Source: Streptomyces hygroscopicus
GTDB taxonomy: Bacteria; Actinomycetota; Actinomycetes; Streptomycetales; Streptomycetaceae
Reading direction: 5' to 3'
Assembly (NCBI RefSeq): GCF_026168105.1
Contig: NZ_LBMW01000010.1
Location: 116,969-180,968 of the forward strand
DNA length: 64,000 nt
Shown here: piece by piece, positions 1 to 9,253 of the stretch
How positions within the stretch are numbered: the first letter of the stretch is position 1
Layout of the letters: each line of letters starts with the position of its first letter
The notes under the pieces: model-generated
Told to the model about the DNA's origin: nothing
Database searches by the model: none
Seen by the model: the letters and a program-made list of their open reading frames with translations, nothing else
Position numbers and translations under genes: made by a program

Positions 1-301
1 ACGAGCTGCCCCAGGTCAGCGTGGACAGGGCGTGCAGCAGCAGACCGTAGGCCACGAAAGCCCCGCCCAGCCAGGTCGCGAGCATGCCCATCAGGATCAG
101 CGGGCCTAGCCAGGTCTGTGTGCGGTCGATGGCCTGGTAGTCCCCGCTGAGGGCGGCGAGCCTCAGCAGACGGCGAAGGCTCCACCACAGCCGGTACACG
201 AGCGCCGAGTAGAGGCCACGGGGTACCACCAGGATGCGCAGGACGCTGGCGAGGACCGCCACCAGGAGCACGGCGCCGACCACACCGGAGATCCATCTCA
301 T
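1..301 (-). CDS. Channel-like integral membrane protein, partial (N-terminal 100 aa)
   Basis: The gene starts at the ATG at 301-299 and runs off the left edge, so only about 100 residues are visible. Residues 1-21 form a hydrophobic segment (VVGAVLLVAVLASVLRILVV) followed by an RG turn, then a basic stretch (WWSLRRLLRL), and a second membrane segment begins near residue 65 (LGPLILMGMLATWLGGAFVA). This layout resembles the N-terminus of actinobacterial two-pore or potassium-channel-family membrane proteins. The pore loop would lie outside the window, so channel activity is only inferred from family resemblance. Confidence 0.55.
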   Translation of the reverse strand, partial: MRWISGVVGAVLLVAVLASVLRILVVPRGLYSALVYRLWWSLRRLLRLAALSGDYQAIDRTQTWLGPLILMGMLATWLGGAFVAYGLLLHALSTLTWGSS

Positions 302-402
302 GCGGTCATTGTGAACCGGGCAACGGGCTGCCTCAGCGCGGCGCAGCCCGTGCGGAGTGCGGGGGCGCCGCCGAGGCCGCCCCGTTCGCCTCCAAAGTCG
401 CG

Positions 403-804
403 TCAGCCGTGGGCGACCAATGTGCGAATGCCGTCCGAGTTCAGCGTCAGACCGTGCGGCGAAGCCGCGTCGATGGTGAGCGTGAGGTCGTCGGTGGGCC
501 ACTGCGACGCGAGCGCGCCGAGCGGTACCAGCCGGTAGCGCGAGACGAACGGCAGCAGGTCGGCCATTTCCGTCTCGGTCGTGAACACCGGCACCGTCTG
601 CTCGCCGTCCGGCTGCTCCAGCACGGGCAGGGCCACGGCATTGGGGTTGGTGGCGTCCTCCTCCGAGGCGTCGTCCGGCACGGGGACGAGCACGTCGCAT
701 GCCGCCAGCGTGTCCAGTGCCTCCGGGTCCGCGGCGTCCACCGCGAGAGTGTCGAGTGCCGCCTGAGCTGCGGTCGGGCGGTTGGTGTTCTCGGGTGTGT
801 CCAT
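403..804 (-). CDS. SseB-family protein
   Basis: Protein of 133 aa starting at the ATG at 804. Residues 15-130 match the SseB N-terminal domain layout: a helical start (AAQAALDTLA), a segment on storing a value (CDVLVPVP), then TVPVFTTETEMADLLP followed by LVPLGALA and a C-terminal LTLNSDGIRTL. The pattern 'value, compared with a test, returned from a list' is typical of the many short SseB-domain proteins in Streptomyces, whose biochemical role is unknown. It stands alone, about 100 nt after the channel-like gene, with a weak GGGGA ribosome site. The family call is fairly safe; a function cannot be given. Confidence 0.7.
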   Translation of the reverse strand: MDTPENTNRPTAAQAALDTLAVDAADPEALDTLAACDVLVPVPDDASEEDATNPNAVALPVLEQPDGEQTVPVFTTETEMADLLPFVSRYRLVPLGALASQWPTDDLTLTIDAASPHGLTLNSDGIRTLVAHG

Positions 805-1020
805 GGCAATCCCCAGGTAGTGACGGCACGGTCCGGAACCGTCGGCTCCGGACGGGCTCCCGACACGTACCCATCCGGAACCGAGCCATGCATGTCAGGG
901 CGGCCGGGTTGGACAGCGGGCCACCGGATGTCGAGTCCTCGGATGCCGAGGCCAAGGCCGGATACGGGCAGGGCGAGCAGGGGCGGACCGGCGGCTGCCC
1001 CGGTGTCGGCTCCCCTGGCG

Positions 1021-1328
1021 TCAGGCTCCCGTGGGCCGGTTCTCGCCGAGCCGGTTCTCGCCGAGCCGGTTCTCGCCGAGCCGGTTCTCGCCGGGCAGTT
1101 CGTCGGCGGTGACCACCAGGACCTCCACCCCGGCGTCGGCGGCGGCGAGAGCCGTGGACAGCACGCAGCAGTCGGTGCTGACGCCGGCCGGCACCAGCCG
1201 TCCTACGTGTCCGACGCGCCCGTCCAGTTCGGGTGTCCACTTGCCGAAGCGCGGGGCGGCCAGGGACCGCCCGGCTCGGCGAAGACGCGTTGCATGTCGA
1301 AGACGGCGAGCAGGTCGCCGGTGGTCAT
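1021..1328 (-). pseudogene. Isochorismatase-like hydrolase remnant (internal deletion plus frameshift)
   Basis: Two halves of a cysteine hydrolase of the isochorismatase family lie in different frames. From the ATG at 1328 one frame reads MTTGDLLAVFDMQRVFAEPG, a typical family N-terminus with the catalytic Asp in VFDMQ. It then runs into a TAG near 1204. The continuing frame carries FGKWTPEL and GVSTDCCVLSTALAAADAG, the nucleophile-Cys region. About 90 residues that should lie between the two halves, including the catalytic Lys region, are absent. The C-terminus is replaced by LGENR repeats encoded by a 15-bp tandem repeat. The gene is almost certainly inactive. Confidence 0.75.
1036..1094 (+). 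repeat. 15-bp tandem repeat, about 4 copies
   Basis: The unit CCGGTTCTCGCCGAG occurs at 1036-1050, 1051-1065 and 1066-1080. A fourth copy at 1081-1094 differs at its end. The length is a multiple of three, and on the minus strand the units read LGENR inside the isochorismatase remnant. The copies are exact, which points to recent replication slippage. Confidence 0.9.
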
Positions 1329-1519
1329 GCGACCGGCGCCTGCTGATTCGCCGTGGTGCCCGGGCTCTCCCGCCTCCTGCTCCCGCACGTCCGTGCCGCA
1401 ACGCCGGTGTGCCGAGATGTCCGGCGGAGGCCGAGTGGGGTGGTCGGGGACGTCAAGGGAGCGTCGCGGGCGGTGGCCCCGGCACCGCCGGAACCACCGC
1501 CCGTCAGGTCCGCGCCACG

Positions 1520-3364
1520 TCAGGCGCGTGCGCGGCCCTTGCGACGCAGGGTGAGGTACGTGCCCGTCGCGCCGGCTGCAACGAGTGCGCCCGTCGCGAT
1601 GCCCACCGGGACGGCGGGGAACGACGAGGCGTCCGTGTCCGCGGCCGTGTTCTGCATGGCCGGGCCCGGGGTGATGCTCGTGGCGACCGCCTTCACGGGG
1701 CGGATCGGGCCGACCGACTTCACCGAGCCGTCCGAGTTCAGCAGCACCTGCCTGTTGTTGGGGTGCCGGAAGTCGAACATGCCCGCAATGGAACCGGCCT
1801 TGGAGTCGAAGGAGTGGTCGCCGATCCGGCTGGTGTGCCAGTTGTCCTCGATGAAGCGGATGATCGAGGACTGGTCGGTCTGCGTGTGGTCGACCTTGTT
1901 GACCCGGCTGTACGGGGAGACCACGAGCAGCGGCTGACGGGTGCCGGGTCCGCAGCGGTCGGCGTAACCGCCGGATGCCGCCGGGCCCGCCTGGCAGGCC
2001 GGGCTGTCGGTGGCCTTGCCGTTGGAGCCGGGCGTGGTGTCCTGGGATCCGTTGCGCGGCTTGGCGTAGGCGTGGTCGTACCAGCCGTCGGAGTCGTCGT
2101 ACGCGATCACGACCGCCGTGGACTTCCACTGCGGCGAATTCTGGACGGCGTTGATCTGCTGGACGAGGAAGTGCTGCTCGTCGATGGGGTCGGAGTAGGC
2201 GGCGTGGCCGTCCTGGTACTCGGCCGCCTTGACGAAGCTGACGGCCGGCAGCTTGCCCGCCTTGAGGGCCGCGTCGAAGTCGGTCAGGTCGTAGTTGTGG
2301 TTCGCCTGGCCGTTGTGGCCGACCTCGTCGACGCTCTTGGGCGGGAGGTGGTGCGGGTTGGACGTCGACTTGTAGTACTCGAACGGCGAGTGGTGCGGGC
2401 TGTAGTCGATGACGGAGGCACCGCCGACATTGGTGTGCGCGGTGTCGCACTTGGCGTAGTGGCCCTGCTGGCCGTCCCACGCGGTGGACGGCCGGAAGCC
2501 GCCCTGGAACCAACCCCAGCTGACCTTACGGGAGTTGAGCACGTCACCGATGTTGCGGCCCTGCATTGAGGCGAGAGCGTTCTTGCTGGTGTGGTCCTTG
2601 CCGGAGCAGTCGTCGTAAGCCGGGTCGGGGTCGTTGATGACCGTGCCGACACCCTTCGCGTCGGGCGACTGGACGGTGTACGAGTCCGGCGTCGACGTCT
2701 GCTTGGGGTTCTCGGTGCCGGAGGCGGGGTCCATGGAGACGACGCCATGCGTCTGACCGGAGACCAGGTTGAGCGCGCCCGGGGTGGACGGCCCGTAGGC
2801 CGAGCTGAACGAGCGGTCGCCGAGGGAGTAGTGCTGCGCATAGTTCCACAGCGCCGTAACGGTGTTGCCGTCGTAGTAGTCCATCACCAGACCCGGCTCG
2901 CCGAACAGTGTGCCCGAGCACTTGCCCGAGTCCGTGTTCTGGACGAACTGGTCGTTCTTCCCGCCGTTGTACGCGTACTGCTCGGGCCCGTAGGCGTGGT
3001 TCTGGTCGCAGGTCATGGCCTGGGACGGGGAGAGCCGCTTGGGCGCGTACTGGTTGGGGTTCTTCGTCAACAGCCCGGCGGTGCGCAGGTTGTCGATGTC
3101 CTTCGGGGTCTTCCTGGACGCCGTGAACTTCGTACCGTCGGTGTTGGCGGCCTTCGGGTAGGTCGCGAAGTAGTGGTCGAAGGAGACGTTCTCGTCGAAG
3201 AGGACCACCACGTGCTGGATGGGCGTGGCCGTCGAGGAGTTGGCCCCCCTTCCGTCCGGTGTGGCGGCCCAGGCAGGCCCGTTGGCGCCGATGAGTGTGA
3301 GGGCCGCGGCGCCCGCGAGCGCGCCGAAGCTCCGTAGCGTTGCTCTTCTACCCCTGCTGGGCAT
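1520..3364 (-). CDS. Secreted phospholipase C-type phosphoesterase (alkaline phosphatase superfamily)
   Basis: Protein of 614 aa, a typical length for the bacterial PLC/AcpA phosphoesterase family (PF04185). Residues 1-33 are a signal peptide (RRATLRSFGALAGAAALTLI then AWA-A). The metal site starts with HVVVLFDENVSFDHYFATYP at about 50-69, where family members have the nucleophile-like Asn/Thr region. Later metal ligands fit KAAEYQDGHAAYSDPIDEQH and AVVIAYDDSDGWYDH. The C-terminus has PAVPVGIATGALVAAGATGTYLTL followed by RRKGRARA, a membrane anchor with a basic tail, so the enzyme is probably cell-attached. It would release phosphate from phospholipids or phosphoesters. A PHO-box-like repeat upstream suggests PhoP control. 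Confidence 0.88.
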   Translation of the reverse strand: MPSRGRRATLRSFGALAGAAALTLIGANGPAWAATPDGRGANSSTATPIQHVVVLFDENVSFDHYFATYPKAANTDGTKFTASRKTPKDIDNLRTAGLLTKNPNQYAPKRLSPSQAMTCDQNHAYGPEQYAYNGGKNDQFVQNTDSGKCSGTLFGEPGLVMDYYDGNTVTALWNYAQHYSLGDRSFSSAYGPSTPGALNLVSGQTHGVVSMDPASGTENPKQTSTPDSYTVQSPDAKGVGTVINDPDPAYDDCSGKDHTSKNALASMQGRNIGDVLNSRKVSWGWFQGGFRPSTAWDGQQGHYAKCDTAHTNVGGASVIDYSPHHSPFEYYKSTSNPHHLPPKSVDEVGHNGQANHNYDLTDFDAALKAGKLPAVSFVKAAEYQDGHAAYSDPIDEQHFLVQQINAVQNSPQWKSTAVVIAYDDSDGWYDHAYAKPRNGSQDTTPGSNGKATDSPACQAGPAASGGYADRCGPGTRQPLLVVSPYSRVNKVDHTQTDQSSIIRFIEDNWHTSRIGDHSFDSKAGSIAGMFDFRHPNNRQVLLNSDGSVKSVGPIRPVKAVATSITPGPAMQNTAADTDASSFPAVPVGIATGALVAAGATGTYLTLRRKGRARA

Positions 3365-3456
3365 GGTGGTTCACCTTCCGGACACGAACGTCAGTGCGCC
3401 ATACGGTCAGGGATGCTCCGGGGAGCGGACGGCACCGCGTCGGCCTCCCGATGGCG

Positions 3457-3478
3457 CGCGGGTGAACACCGGGTCAGG
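3457..3478 (-). promoter_or_regulatory. Possible PHO box (PhoP direct repeat)
   Basis: Read on the minus strand, two 11-nt units lie in tandem: CCTGACCCGGT then GTTCACCCGCG. The second matches the Streptomyces PhoP direct-repeat unit (GTTCACC core), the first only partly. They end about 90 nt before the phosphoesterase start, a sensible place for an activator. The call rests on two units only, one of them degenerate. Confidence 0.35.
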
Positions 3479-3534
3479 GAAGCCAGATCAAATCTTGACC
3501 TTGCCTTGACCCGGTGGGTCCGCATGCCCTCGGG

Positions 3535-4779
3535 TCACGCGAACTGGCCGAGCAGTGCCCGACCGTACCAGTCCGTCCGGTCCCGTACGCCCGGCAGCGC
3601 GAAGAAGTAGCCGCCGCCGAAAGGCTTGATGTAGTCGGTCAGGGGCTCGCCCGCGAGGCGACGCTGAACGGCCTCGAACTGGCGGGCGGGGTCCTGCTGG
3701 TAGCAGCAGAACAGCAGACCCATGTCGAGGTTGCCGTTGCGGTCCATGCCTGCGTCGTAGTTGTAGGCACGGCGCAGGATGCGCTGACCGGCCGTGCCCG
3801 CCGTCCGCGGGTTGGCGAGCCGTATGTGGGCATCCAGGGGGATGACGTCGCCCTTGGGATCGTTGGGATAGTCGGGGACGTCGTGCTCGGCATTGCCGTC
3901 CAGGGGCGCGCCGGACTCCCGGGCACGGCCGAACATCCGCTCCTGCTCGGTGAGGGAGACCCGGTCCCAGAACTCCACCAGCATGCGGATCAGCCGTACG
4001 ACCTGATAGCTGCCGCCGACCGTCCAGTCCGGCTCTCCCCCACCCCGTCCCACCCACACCAGGCGGTTCATCTCCCGCGCATCCGCCGCGTCGGGGTTGG
4101 CCGTTCCGTCCTTGAAGCCCATCAGATTGCGCGGTGTGCCCGAGGGCCGGGGCGGGCTGCTGAAGCCGTCGAGGCGCCAGCGGACCTGCATGGCCCCGCG
4201 GGTGTGCCGGGCGATGTCGCGCAGGGCGTGCAGCACGGTGTCCGGATCGTCGGCGTGCAACTGGAGGCTGAGGTCCCCGTGGCACCACTCCGGCCGGAGG
4301 TCGTCGTCGGGGAAGGCCGGCATGGTGGCGAGCCTCCGCGGGCGGTGGGCGGCCAGGCCGAAGCGGTCGTCGAAGAGCCCGGCGCCGACCCCGACGGTCA
4401 CCGCCAGGGCTCCGGCGGGCAGCCGTTCGCCGAGGACGCCGGAGTCGGCGGGCGGGCCGGTGATGCCGACCGGCGGGGGCGTTCCCCCCGAGGTCAGGGA
4501 GCGGGCCCGGCCGGTGAGGGTGCGCAGCAGATCGGTGAGCTCCTTGCGGCCGACGGCTGTCACGTCGAAGGCGATGAAGGCGCTGACCCGGCGCGGAGCG
4601 GCGAGGACCGACTGCTGGTGTGCGCCGTGGAACGGCACGATCGGGGGCGTATCCGCACCCGGGCCGTCGCCGGCGGCCGGGGCAGACGCGCCGCCCGTCG
4701 TGAGCCCTGCGCCCGCGAGGGCCGCCCCGCGCAGGAAGCCGCGCCGGCCGACCCCGCTCGTACGGGGGGATGTGGTCAT
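3535..4779 (-). CDS. efeB: Deferrochelatase/peroxidase EfeB (DyP-type heme peroxidase)
   Basis: Protein of 414 aa from the ATG at 4779, which overlaps the efeO stop by 4 nt. A Tat signal ([20 protein letters not shown], residues 11-30) shows export in folded form with heme. The DyP fold is marked by GFKDGTANP at about 205, the conserved GxxDG distal-site motif. The later [10 protein letters not shown] and [11 protein letters not shown] regions are also typical of the family. EfeB works outside the membrane with EfeO in ferrous iron uptake and can oxidise Fe2+ or remove iron from heme. The permease EfeU, which should complete the system, is not next to it. Confidence 0.93.
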   Translation of the reverse strand: MTTSPRTSGVGRRGFLRGAALAGAGLTTGGASAPAAGDGPGADTPPIVPFHGAHQQSVLAAPRRVSAFIAFDVTAVGRKELTDLLRTLTGRARSLTSGGTPPPVGITGPPADSGVLGERLPAGALAVTVGVGAGLFDDRFGLAAHRPRRLATMPAFPDDDLRPEWCHGDLSLQLHADDPDTVLHALRDIARHTRGAMQVRWRLDGFSSPPRPSGTPRNLMGFKDGTANPDAADAREMNRLVWVGRGGGEPDWTVGGSYQVVRLIRMLVEFWDRVSLTEQERMFGRARESGAPLDGNAEHDVPDYPNDPKGDVIPLDAHIRLANPRTAGTAGQRILRRAYNYDAGMDRNGNLDMGLLFCCYQQDPARQFEAVQRRLAGEPLTDYIKPFGGGYFFALPGVRDRTDWYGRALLGQFA

Positions 4780-5978
4780 ACCGTTCTCCGTGGGTCGCAG
4801 AGCGTCGCCACCTGGGCCAGCCGCTCGACCAGGTCGCCGAGGACCGCGTCGACCTGTTCGCGCTGCGCGCGCTCCAGACCGTCCAGAGAGGTCCAGCGGT
4901 CGCCGTGGCGGAAGCCGTCCAGGGAGCGCCGGGCGCGGTCCATCTGCCGGTCCAGGCCGGGCAGGTCCGGGTACCGGGTACGGAGCAGGGGGCGCAGCCG
5001 GGACAGAACGGCGCGGGTGCCGTCGAGGTTGGCGCGGGCGGTGGCGAGGGTGCTGCCGCTGCCGTAGTCGGTGCGCCCGGTGAGCTCGGACTGCACGGTG
5101 TTCTCCAGGATCTCGTGGGCCCGCAGGCCCAGCTGGGCCGGGTCCATGCGGGCCTGCGCCCAGTCGGCGCGCAGCCCGGTGACGGCCTTGACGAGGTCGT
5201 CCGCCGGGGCGCGCAGGGTGGCGGCGGACTGCCCGTGCCACAGCCCGTACTCGATCCGGTGGAAGCCGGTGAAGGACGGGTCCTTGACGCCGCCGGGCAG
5301 CCCGGCGTCCGTTCCGTTGATGCTTCGGTCCGCGTCACCGAAGGCGTTGTACGCGGCGCCGAGGCGCTCGTACGCCAGGTGCGCCGGGAGCCAGGTGGTA
5401 CGGGCCGCTTCGAGGTCCCCGCGGTCGACCGCGTCCCTCAGCAGGCCGGTCAGGCGCCCGACCTCGTCCAGGCCGCCGCCCACCCACTTCTGGTAGTCGA
5501 TCGCGAGCGGGACCAGATCGTGCTGCGTGACAGGGGCGGCGGCGGGCCCGGCCCGGCCCGTTGCGATGCGGACCGTGGGGCCCCTGACGGCGTCGGCGTC
5601 GTCGGGCAGACAGGTGAACGCGTACGAACCTTTGCCGAGGCGGACGGTCAACTGCCGTGTCGTACCGGGGCCGATGCCCTCCACCTCGCCGTACACCGCG
5701 CGGCTGCGGGCGTCCTCGAGGTACACCTCGGCGGCGGCGCTGGAGGTGTTGTGCAGGTCGAAGACCTGAAGACCGGAAACCGGCGAGGTCCAGCCACGCC
5801 CACAGCCGCTGGGCGACACCTCCACGGTGGTGTGCACAAGCCCGTCGGCGGCGGCCCGCGCCCGGCGGGCCCCGCCGACAGCGGTGACCAGCAGCGCCGC
5901 CACGAGGGCGAGGGTGAGAAGGAGTCCTCCCGCGGCCCACAGTCGGGCCGGCCGTGACATGAGGCCGGGCACCGGCAT
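4776..5978 (-). CDS. efeO: Iron uptake system component EfeO (cupredoxin plus M75 domain)
   Basis: Protein of 400 aa. The ATG at 5978 is chosen because GGGGAGG stands 9 nt upstream; an in-frame ATG at 5960 is the alternative. A membrane-anchor or signal segment ([18 protein letters not shown]) is followed by a cupredoxin-like domain ending in [10 protein letters not shown]. An M75-type helical domain then carries [11 protein letters not shown], whose HxxE motif is the expected metal-binding site. EfeO binds iron outside the membrane and hands it to the EfeU permease. Its stop overlaps the efeB start (ATGA), so the two are co-translated. No convincing DmdR1/IdeR iron box was found upstream. 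Confidence 0.9.
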   Translation of the reverse strand: MPVPGLMSRPARLWAAGGLLLTLALVAALLVTAVGGARRARAAADGLVHTTVEVSPSGCGRGWTSPVSGLQVFDLHNTSSAAAEVYLEDARSRAVYGEVEGIGPGTTRQLTVRLGKGSYAFTCLPDDADAVRGPTVRIATGRAGPAAAPVTQHDLVPLAIDYQKWVGGGLDEVGRLTGLLRDAVDRGDLEAARTTWLPAHLAYERLGAAYNAFGDADRSINGTDAGLPGGVKDPSFTGFHRIEYGLWHGQSAATLRAPADDLVKAVTGLRADWAQARMDPAQLGLRAHEILENTVQSELTGRTDYGSGSTLATARANLDGTRAVLSRLRPLLRTRYPDLPGLDRQMDRARRSLDGFRHGDRWTSLDGLERAQREQVDAVLGDLVERLAQVATLCDPRRTV

Positions 5979-6279
5979 CCCTGCGCGCCTCCCCGGACGA
6001 CGTACGAACGAACCGACGCGCCCGTTTGCGGGGCGCGAGCACCCCCATGCTAGGCAGTACCCTGCCCCCAACAGCCACACGGGGGGCATGGAAACCAAGA
6101 GTTCGTCCGTGGTTCACCGAGCGCTCGCCGTTGGAGCGAGGCGCGCCCACGGACCCGTACGGCGACGACCACGCACGGGTCCGCGCGCGGCGCCGCCCTC
6201 CACGCGGACCGCTCCGCCGTGCCGCCGGGCGGGGCCCTTCGTAGGCTGGTGCCCTCGGGGCACGTCACGGAGGTCTGCG
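5979..6279 (+). other. Divergent intergenic region efeO / ku
   Basis: About 300 nt between two divergent genes, so it must hold both promoters. A weak partial match to an iron box lies at 6048-6066 (TAGGCAGTACC), too degenerate to call. A GGAGG ribosome site for ku ends at 6273. Nothing else is recognisable. Confidence 0.4.
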
Positions 6280-7218
6280 ATGCCCCGGAGCATCTGGTCG
6301 GGAGCGATCAGCTTCGGCCTGGTCACGATCCCGGTCAACGTGGTCCCGGCGACCGAGGACCACAGCATCCGCTTTCACCAGTACCACGTGGAGGACATGG
6401 GCCGGGTCCGCGTCCGGAAGTTCTGCGAGGCCGAGGACCGGGAGGTGCAGCCCGAGGAGATCGGCAAGGGCTACGAGATCTCCAAGGACCAGGTCGTTCC
6501 CGTCCTGGACGAGGAGTTGCGGCAGCTGCCCCTGCCGACGGCGCGGGCCATCGAGATCGCCGCGTTCGTACCGGCCGAGTCGATCGACCCCATCCGCATC
6601 GGCGAGGGCTACTACCTCCAGGCCTCCGGAACGGTGGCCGCGAAGCCGTATGCGCTGCTGCGCAAGGCGCTGGAGAGGACGTCGAAGGTCGCGGTGGCGA
6701 AGTTCGCCTGGCACGGCCGGGAGAGGCTCGGCCTGCTGCGGGTGCGGGACGAGGCGATCGTGCTGCACGCGATGCGCTGGCCGGACGAGATCCGGGACCC
6801 GGGCGAGCTGGCTCCACCGCAGGTCAGGCTCACCGAGGACGAGATCGCCGAGGCCGAGCACCTCATCGACCGCATGACCCGCGACGACCTCGAGGGCCCC
6901 GACTTCGTCGATCACTACACGGAGGCGCTCCAGCAGGTGATCGAGGCCAAGCGGGAGGGGCACGCGCCGCCCGAGGTGCCGGAGCCGGAGGCAGCGCCCG
7001 GCAAGGTGCTGGATCTGATGACCGCGCTCCAGGCGTCCGTGGCCCAGGCGAGGGCCTCGCGCGGTGAGGGGGCGGAGGCCGAGGTCCACGAGCTGCCCGA
7101 GAAGAAGGCCGCCGCCAGGAAGGCGGCGAAGAAGGCACCCGCGAAGGAGACCGCGGCGAAGAAGACCACCAAGAAGACCACAGCGAAGAAGACGGCCCGC
7201 AGGCCGCGCACCGCGTAG
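6280..7218 (+). CDS. ku: Ku protein, bacterial non-homologous end joining
   Basis: Protein of 312 aa from the ATG at 6280, with GGAGG 7 nt upstream. The Ku core runs from residue 1 to about 255: RSIWSGAISFGLVTIPV, then VRKFCEAEDREV and KGYEISKDQVVPVLDEEL, all hallmarks of bacterial Ku. It would form a homodimeric ring on DNA ends and recruit LigD. The last 40 residues are a Lys/Ala/Thr tail (repeats of KKT and AKK) like histone H1, as in other long actinobacterial Ku proteins, and should bind DNA without sequence preference. No ligD is in the window. Confidence 0.95.
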   Translation: MPRSIWSGAISFGLVTIPVNVVPATEDHSIRFHQYHVEDMGRVRVRKFCEAEDREVQPEEIGKGYEISKDQVVPVLDEELRQLPLPTARAIEIAAFVPAESIDPIRIGEGYYLQASGTVAAKPYALLRKALERTSKVAVAKFAWHGRERLGLLRVRDEAIVLHAMRWPDEIRDPGELAPPQVRLTEDEIAEAEHLIDRMTRDDLEGPDFVDHYTEALQQVIEAKREGHAPPEVPEPEAAPGKVLDLMTALQASVAQARASRGEGAEAEVHELPEKKAAARKAAKKAPAKETAAKKTTKKTTAKKTARRPRTA

Positions 7219-7332
7219 CCGTGAGCGGGGCCCGGACCGGGAGACGCATCCCACATGGTCCGGGTCGTCCACGGCGCCGACCTGGGGGAAGCTGTAACTG
7301 CGAACCGCTCGCTATCCCCCAGGGGCACCATC

Positions 7333-7698
7333 ATGGCGTTCTTTGAGATATCGAAGCAGCAGCCTCTGCACCTGCTCTCCACCGCCGATCTGGCGACCGA
7401 ACTCGACCAGCTCTACGAGGAGAACGCGCAACTCCGGCGCGCCGTGACGTCCCACGCCACCATCGACCAGGCCATGGGCGCGGTGGTCGTCCTCGGACAG
7501 GTCGCGCCGGAGGAGGCCTGGCAGGTCCTGCGCGACGTCTCGCAGCGCACGAACACCAAGCTGCGCGTCGTCGCCGAGCACATACTGAAGTTCGCGCAGG
7601 GCGGTGCCCTGCCGGATCCCGAGCTGGACGAACTGAAGAAGGCGCTGAACCGGTACTGGACCTGCTCGAAGGTCGGTCTCTCCCCTCCCGGCGCCTGA
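7333..7698 (+). CDS. ANTAR-domain RNA-binding protein
   Basis: Protein of 121 aa from the ATG at 7333. A short coiled-coil-like stretch (LATELDQLYEENAQLRRAV) leads into the ANTAR domain: ATIDQAMGAVVVLGQVAPEEAW, then LRDVSQRTNTKLRVVAEHIL, with the alanines and the aromatic residue expected for binding paired RNA hairpins. ANTAR proteins usually act as antiterminators. There is no receiver or GAF sensor domain, so a partner may supply the signal. The earlier in-frame start at 7255 adds 26 residues of no domain value and was not chosen. Confidence 0.85.
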   Translation: MAFFEISKQQPLHLLSTADLATELDQLYEENAQLRRAVTSHATIDQAMGAVVVLGQVAPEEAWQVLRDVSQRTNTKLRVVAEHILKFAQGGALPDPELDELKKALNRYWTCSKVGLSPPGA

Positions 7699-7979
7699 CG
7701 CGTCACCGATCCGGACGAACGGCCGGGCCCCGGGTTCGAGCAGTTCGTCGTCCGGTCCCGACAGGAGGCATGTGCCGCGGGCCGGACCGGGAGTCCGCAG
7801 GGGACCGGCCCGGCACCACACCCGGAGCAGCACGGTCAGCCCGAGCGCCCCGGTGGCGCGCGGGCGGACGGACGCGGTCGGCGAGATGATCCGGGACGGG
7901 TTCCGGCGCGTGCCTTCTCGCTCGAGCGCGGGTACCCGCAGTGCATCGGACATCGGACGGCCGCGGAGAGGTGGACGAG

Positions 7980-8654
7980 ATGATCTCCGAGTTGGTGGTG
8001 ATTCCCGCAGAGGGAGCCGTGCTCGAGGGCGACCTCGTGGTTCCGGGCCCGGCACCGGCGGTGGTGCTGTTCGCGCACGGCAGTGGCAGCTCCCGCTTCA
8101 GTCCGCGCAACCGCGCGGTCGCGGCCGCACTGCACAAGGCCGGACTGGGCACCTTGCTCCTCGACCTGCTGACCGAGCGTGAGGAGCGCGAGGACGCGGC
8201 AGCGGGTCAGTACCGCTTCGACATCGGGCTGCTGAGCCGGCGCCTTGTCGCGGCCATGGGCTGGCTGGCGCAGGAGCCGAACACCAGAGGGCTCCCGGTA
8301 GGCCTGTTCGGGGCCAGTACCGGGGCGGCCGCGGCGCTGGTCGCGGCGGCCGAGGAGCCCGAGCGGGTGTATGCGGTGGTCTCCCGGGGCGGACGGCCGG
8401 ATCTGGCGGGCGACGCCCTCGAGCGGGTCTCGGCACCGGTCCTCCTCATCGTCGGAGGCAACGACGAAATGGTCCTCGATCTCAACCGGAAGGCCGCCGA
8501 GAAGCTGTCGGGTCCGAATGAGATCGTCGTCGTGCCGGGTGCCACGCACCTGTTCGCGGAACCCGGCGCCCTGGAGCAGGTGGCCCAGGCCGCCGACCAG
8601 TGGTTCCTGGCACATCTGAAGGACGCCGGGGCCCGCACCGGGCACCCGGGGTGA
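7980..8654 (+). CDS. Alpha/beta hydrolase (dienelactone-hydrolase-like)
   Basis: Protein of 224 aa from the ATG at 7980, with GGAGAGGTGG just upstream. VVLFAHGSGSSRFSPRN near residue 30 is the oxyanion region. VGLFGASTGAAAAL (GxSxG variant G-A-S-T-G) holds the nucleophile Ser at about 105. APVLLIVGGNDEMV gives the Asp, and VVVPGATHLF the His of the triad. Streptomyces often carries this protein next to a phosphoribosyltransferase, but none is here. The substrate is unknown. Its 3' end meets the convergent decayed gene at 8692-9073. Confidence 0.85.
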   Translation: MISELVVIPAEGAVLEGDLVVPGPAPAVVLFAHGSGSSRFSPRNRAVAAALHKAGLGTLLLDLLTEREEREDAAAGQYRFDIGLLSRRLVAAMGWLAQEPNTRGLPVGLFGASTGAAAALVAAAEEPERVYAVVSRGGRPDLAGDALERVSAPVLLIVGGNDEMVLDLNRKAAEKLSGPNEIVVVPGATHLFAEPGALEQVAQAADQWFLAHLKDAGARTGHPG

Positions 8655-8691
8655 AGCAGCCCGGCCACCGTGTGACACCGTCAGATCGGCT

Positions 8692-9073
8692 GTGGAGGAC
8701 TTGCGGTTCCACCGGTTCCACCGGTTCCGCACCGTGAGCACGCCGTCCTCGAGGCGGATACCCGCATTGGCCCAGCACAGGGCGCCCAGCGCGCCCGCCC
8801 ACAGCAACGGGAACGCGACGGCCAGGTTCCCGATCACCAGACCCGCCTTCCCGGACCCCGCCGACGTGCCCCGTCCCCTGGCCATCATGAGGCCCATGCG
8901 CAGCGCCCCGATGACGATGAGGGGTGCGCCCTTGACCAGCGGAGCCCAGACGGTCCTGCTGTCGGGCCCGACCGAGACCCACGGCGCGTCCACGCCAGTT
9001 CGGCCGGTGTCCTGACCTGTGCGAGGTGGTCGGCGGCAACCGCGGCGGGCCAGGACGGTTCGGTCACGGGCAA
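8692..9073 (-). pseudogene. Decayed PH-like membrane protein
   Basis: A GTG at 9073 opens VTEPSWPAAVAADHLAQVRT. The frame then loses coherence, and a second frame continues with WVSVGPDSRTVWAPLVKGAP, followed by a hydrophobic segment (GLVIGNLAVAFPLLWAGALG) and GIRLEDGVLTVRNRW, a short strand pattern seen in PH-like bacterial membrane proteins. No stop closes this frame before it enters the convergent hydrolase, so the 3' end is lost. A GGTTCCACC duplication sits at the broken end. A sequencing indel is possible; decay is more likely because the C-terminus is missing too. Confidence 0.4.
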
Positions 9074-9253
9074 CTCCGGGGCCGGGAGGGCGATCGACCG
9101 GGGGGACGGGGCGGCGTCTCACGGCCGGACGGTGACCCGGCGTCAGGGCGGACGGCACGACGGCCGGTCATCCGCGCGACGGGCGCAGATCCGGGTATCC
9201 GCGGCACCCACGGTCCGGAGGCCGGGCGCGGCGTGCCATGCTGGGACTGGATC

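Noticed and set aside
409..1554. A long plus-strand frame opposite the SseB gene and the isochorismatase remnant
   Set aside because: High-GC shadow: no family motif, and the opposite strand has recognisable proteins.
3488..5338. A 616-aa minus-strand frame over efeB
   Set aside because: Its product is an Arg/Pro/Gly-rich shadow; efeB itself, with Tat signal and GxxDG motif, lies in another frame.
6048..6066. Iron box (DmdR1/IdeR) between efeO and ku
   Set aside because: TAGGCAGTACC matches only part of the consensus and lacks the outer arms.
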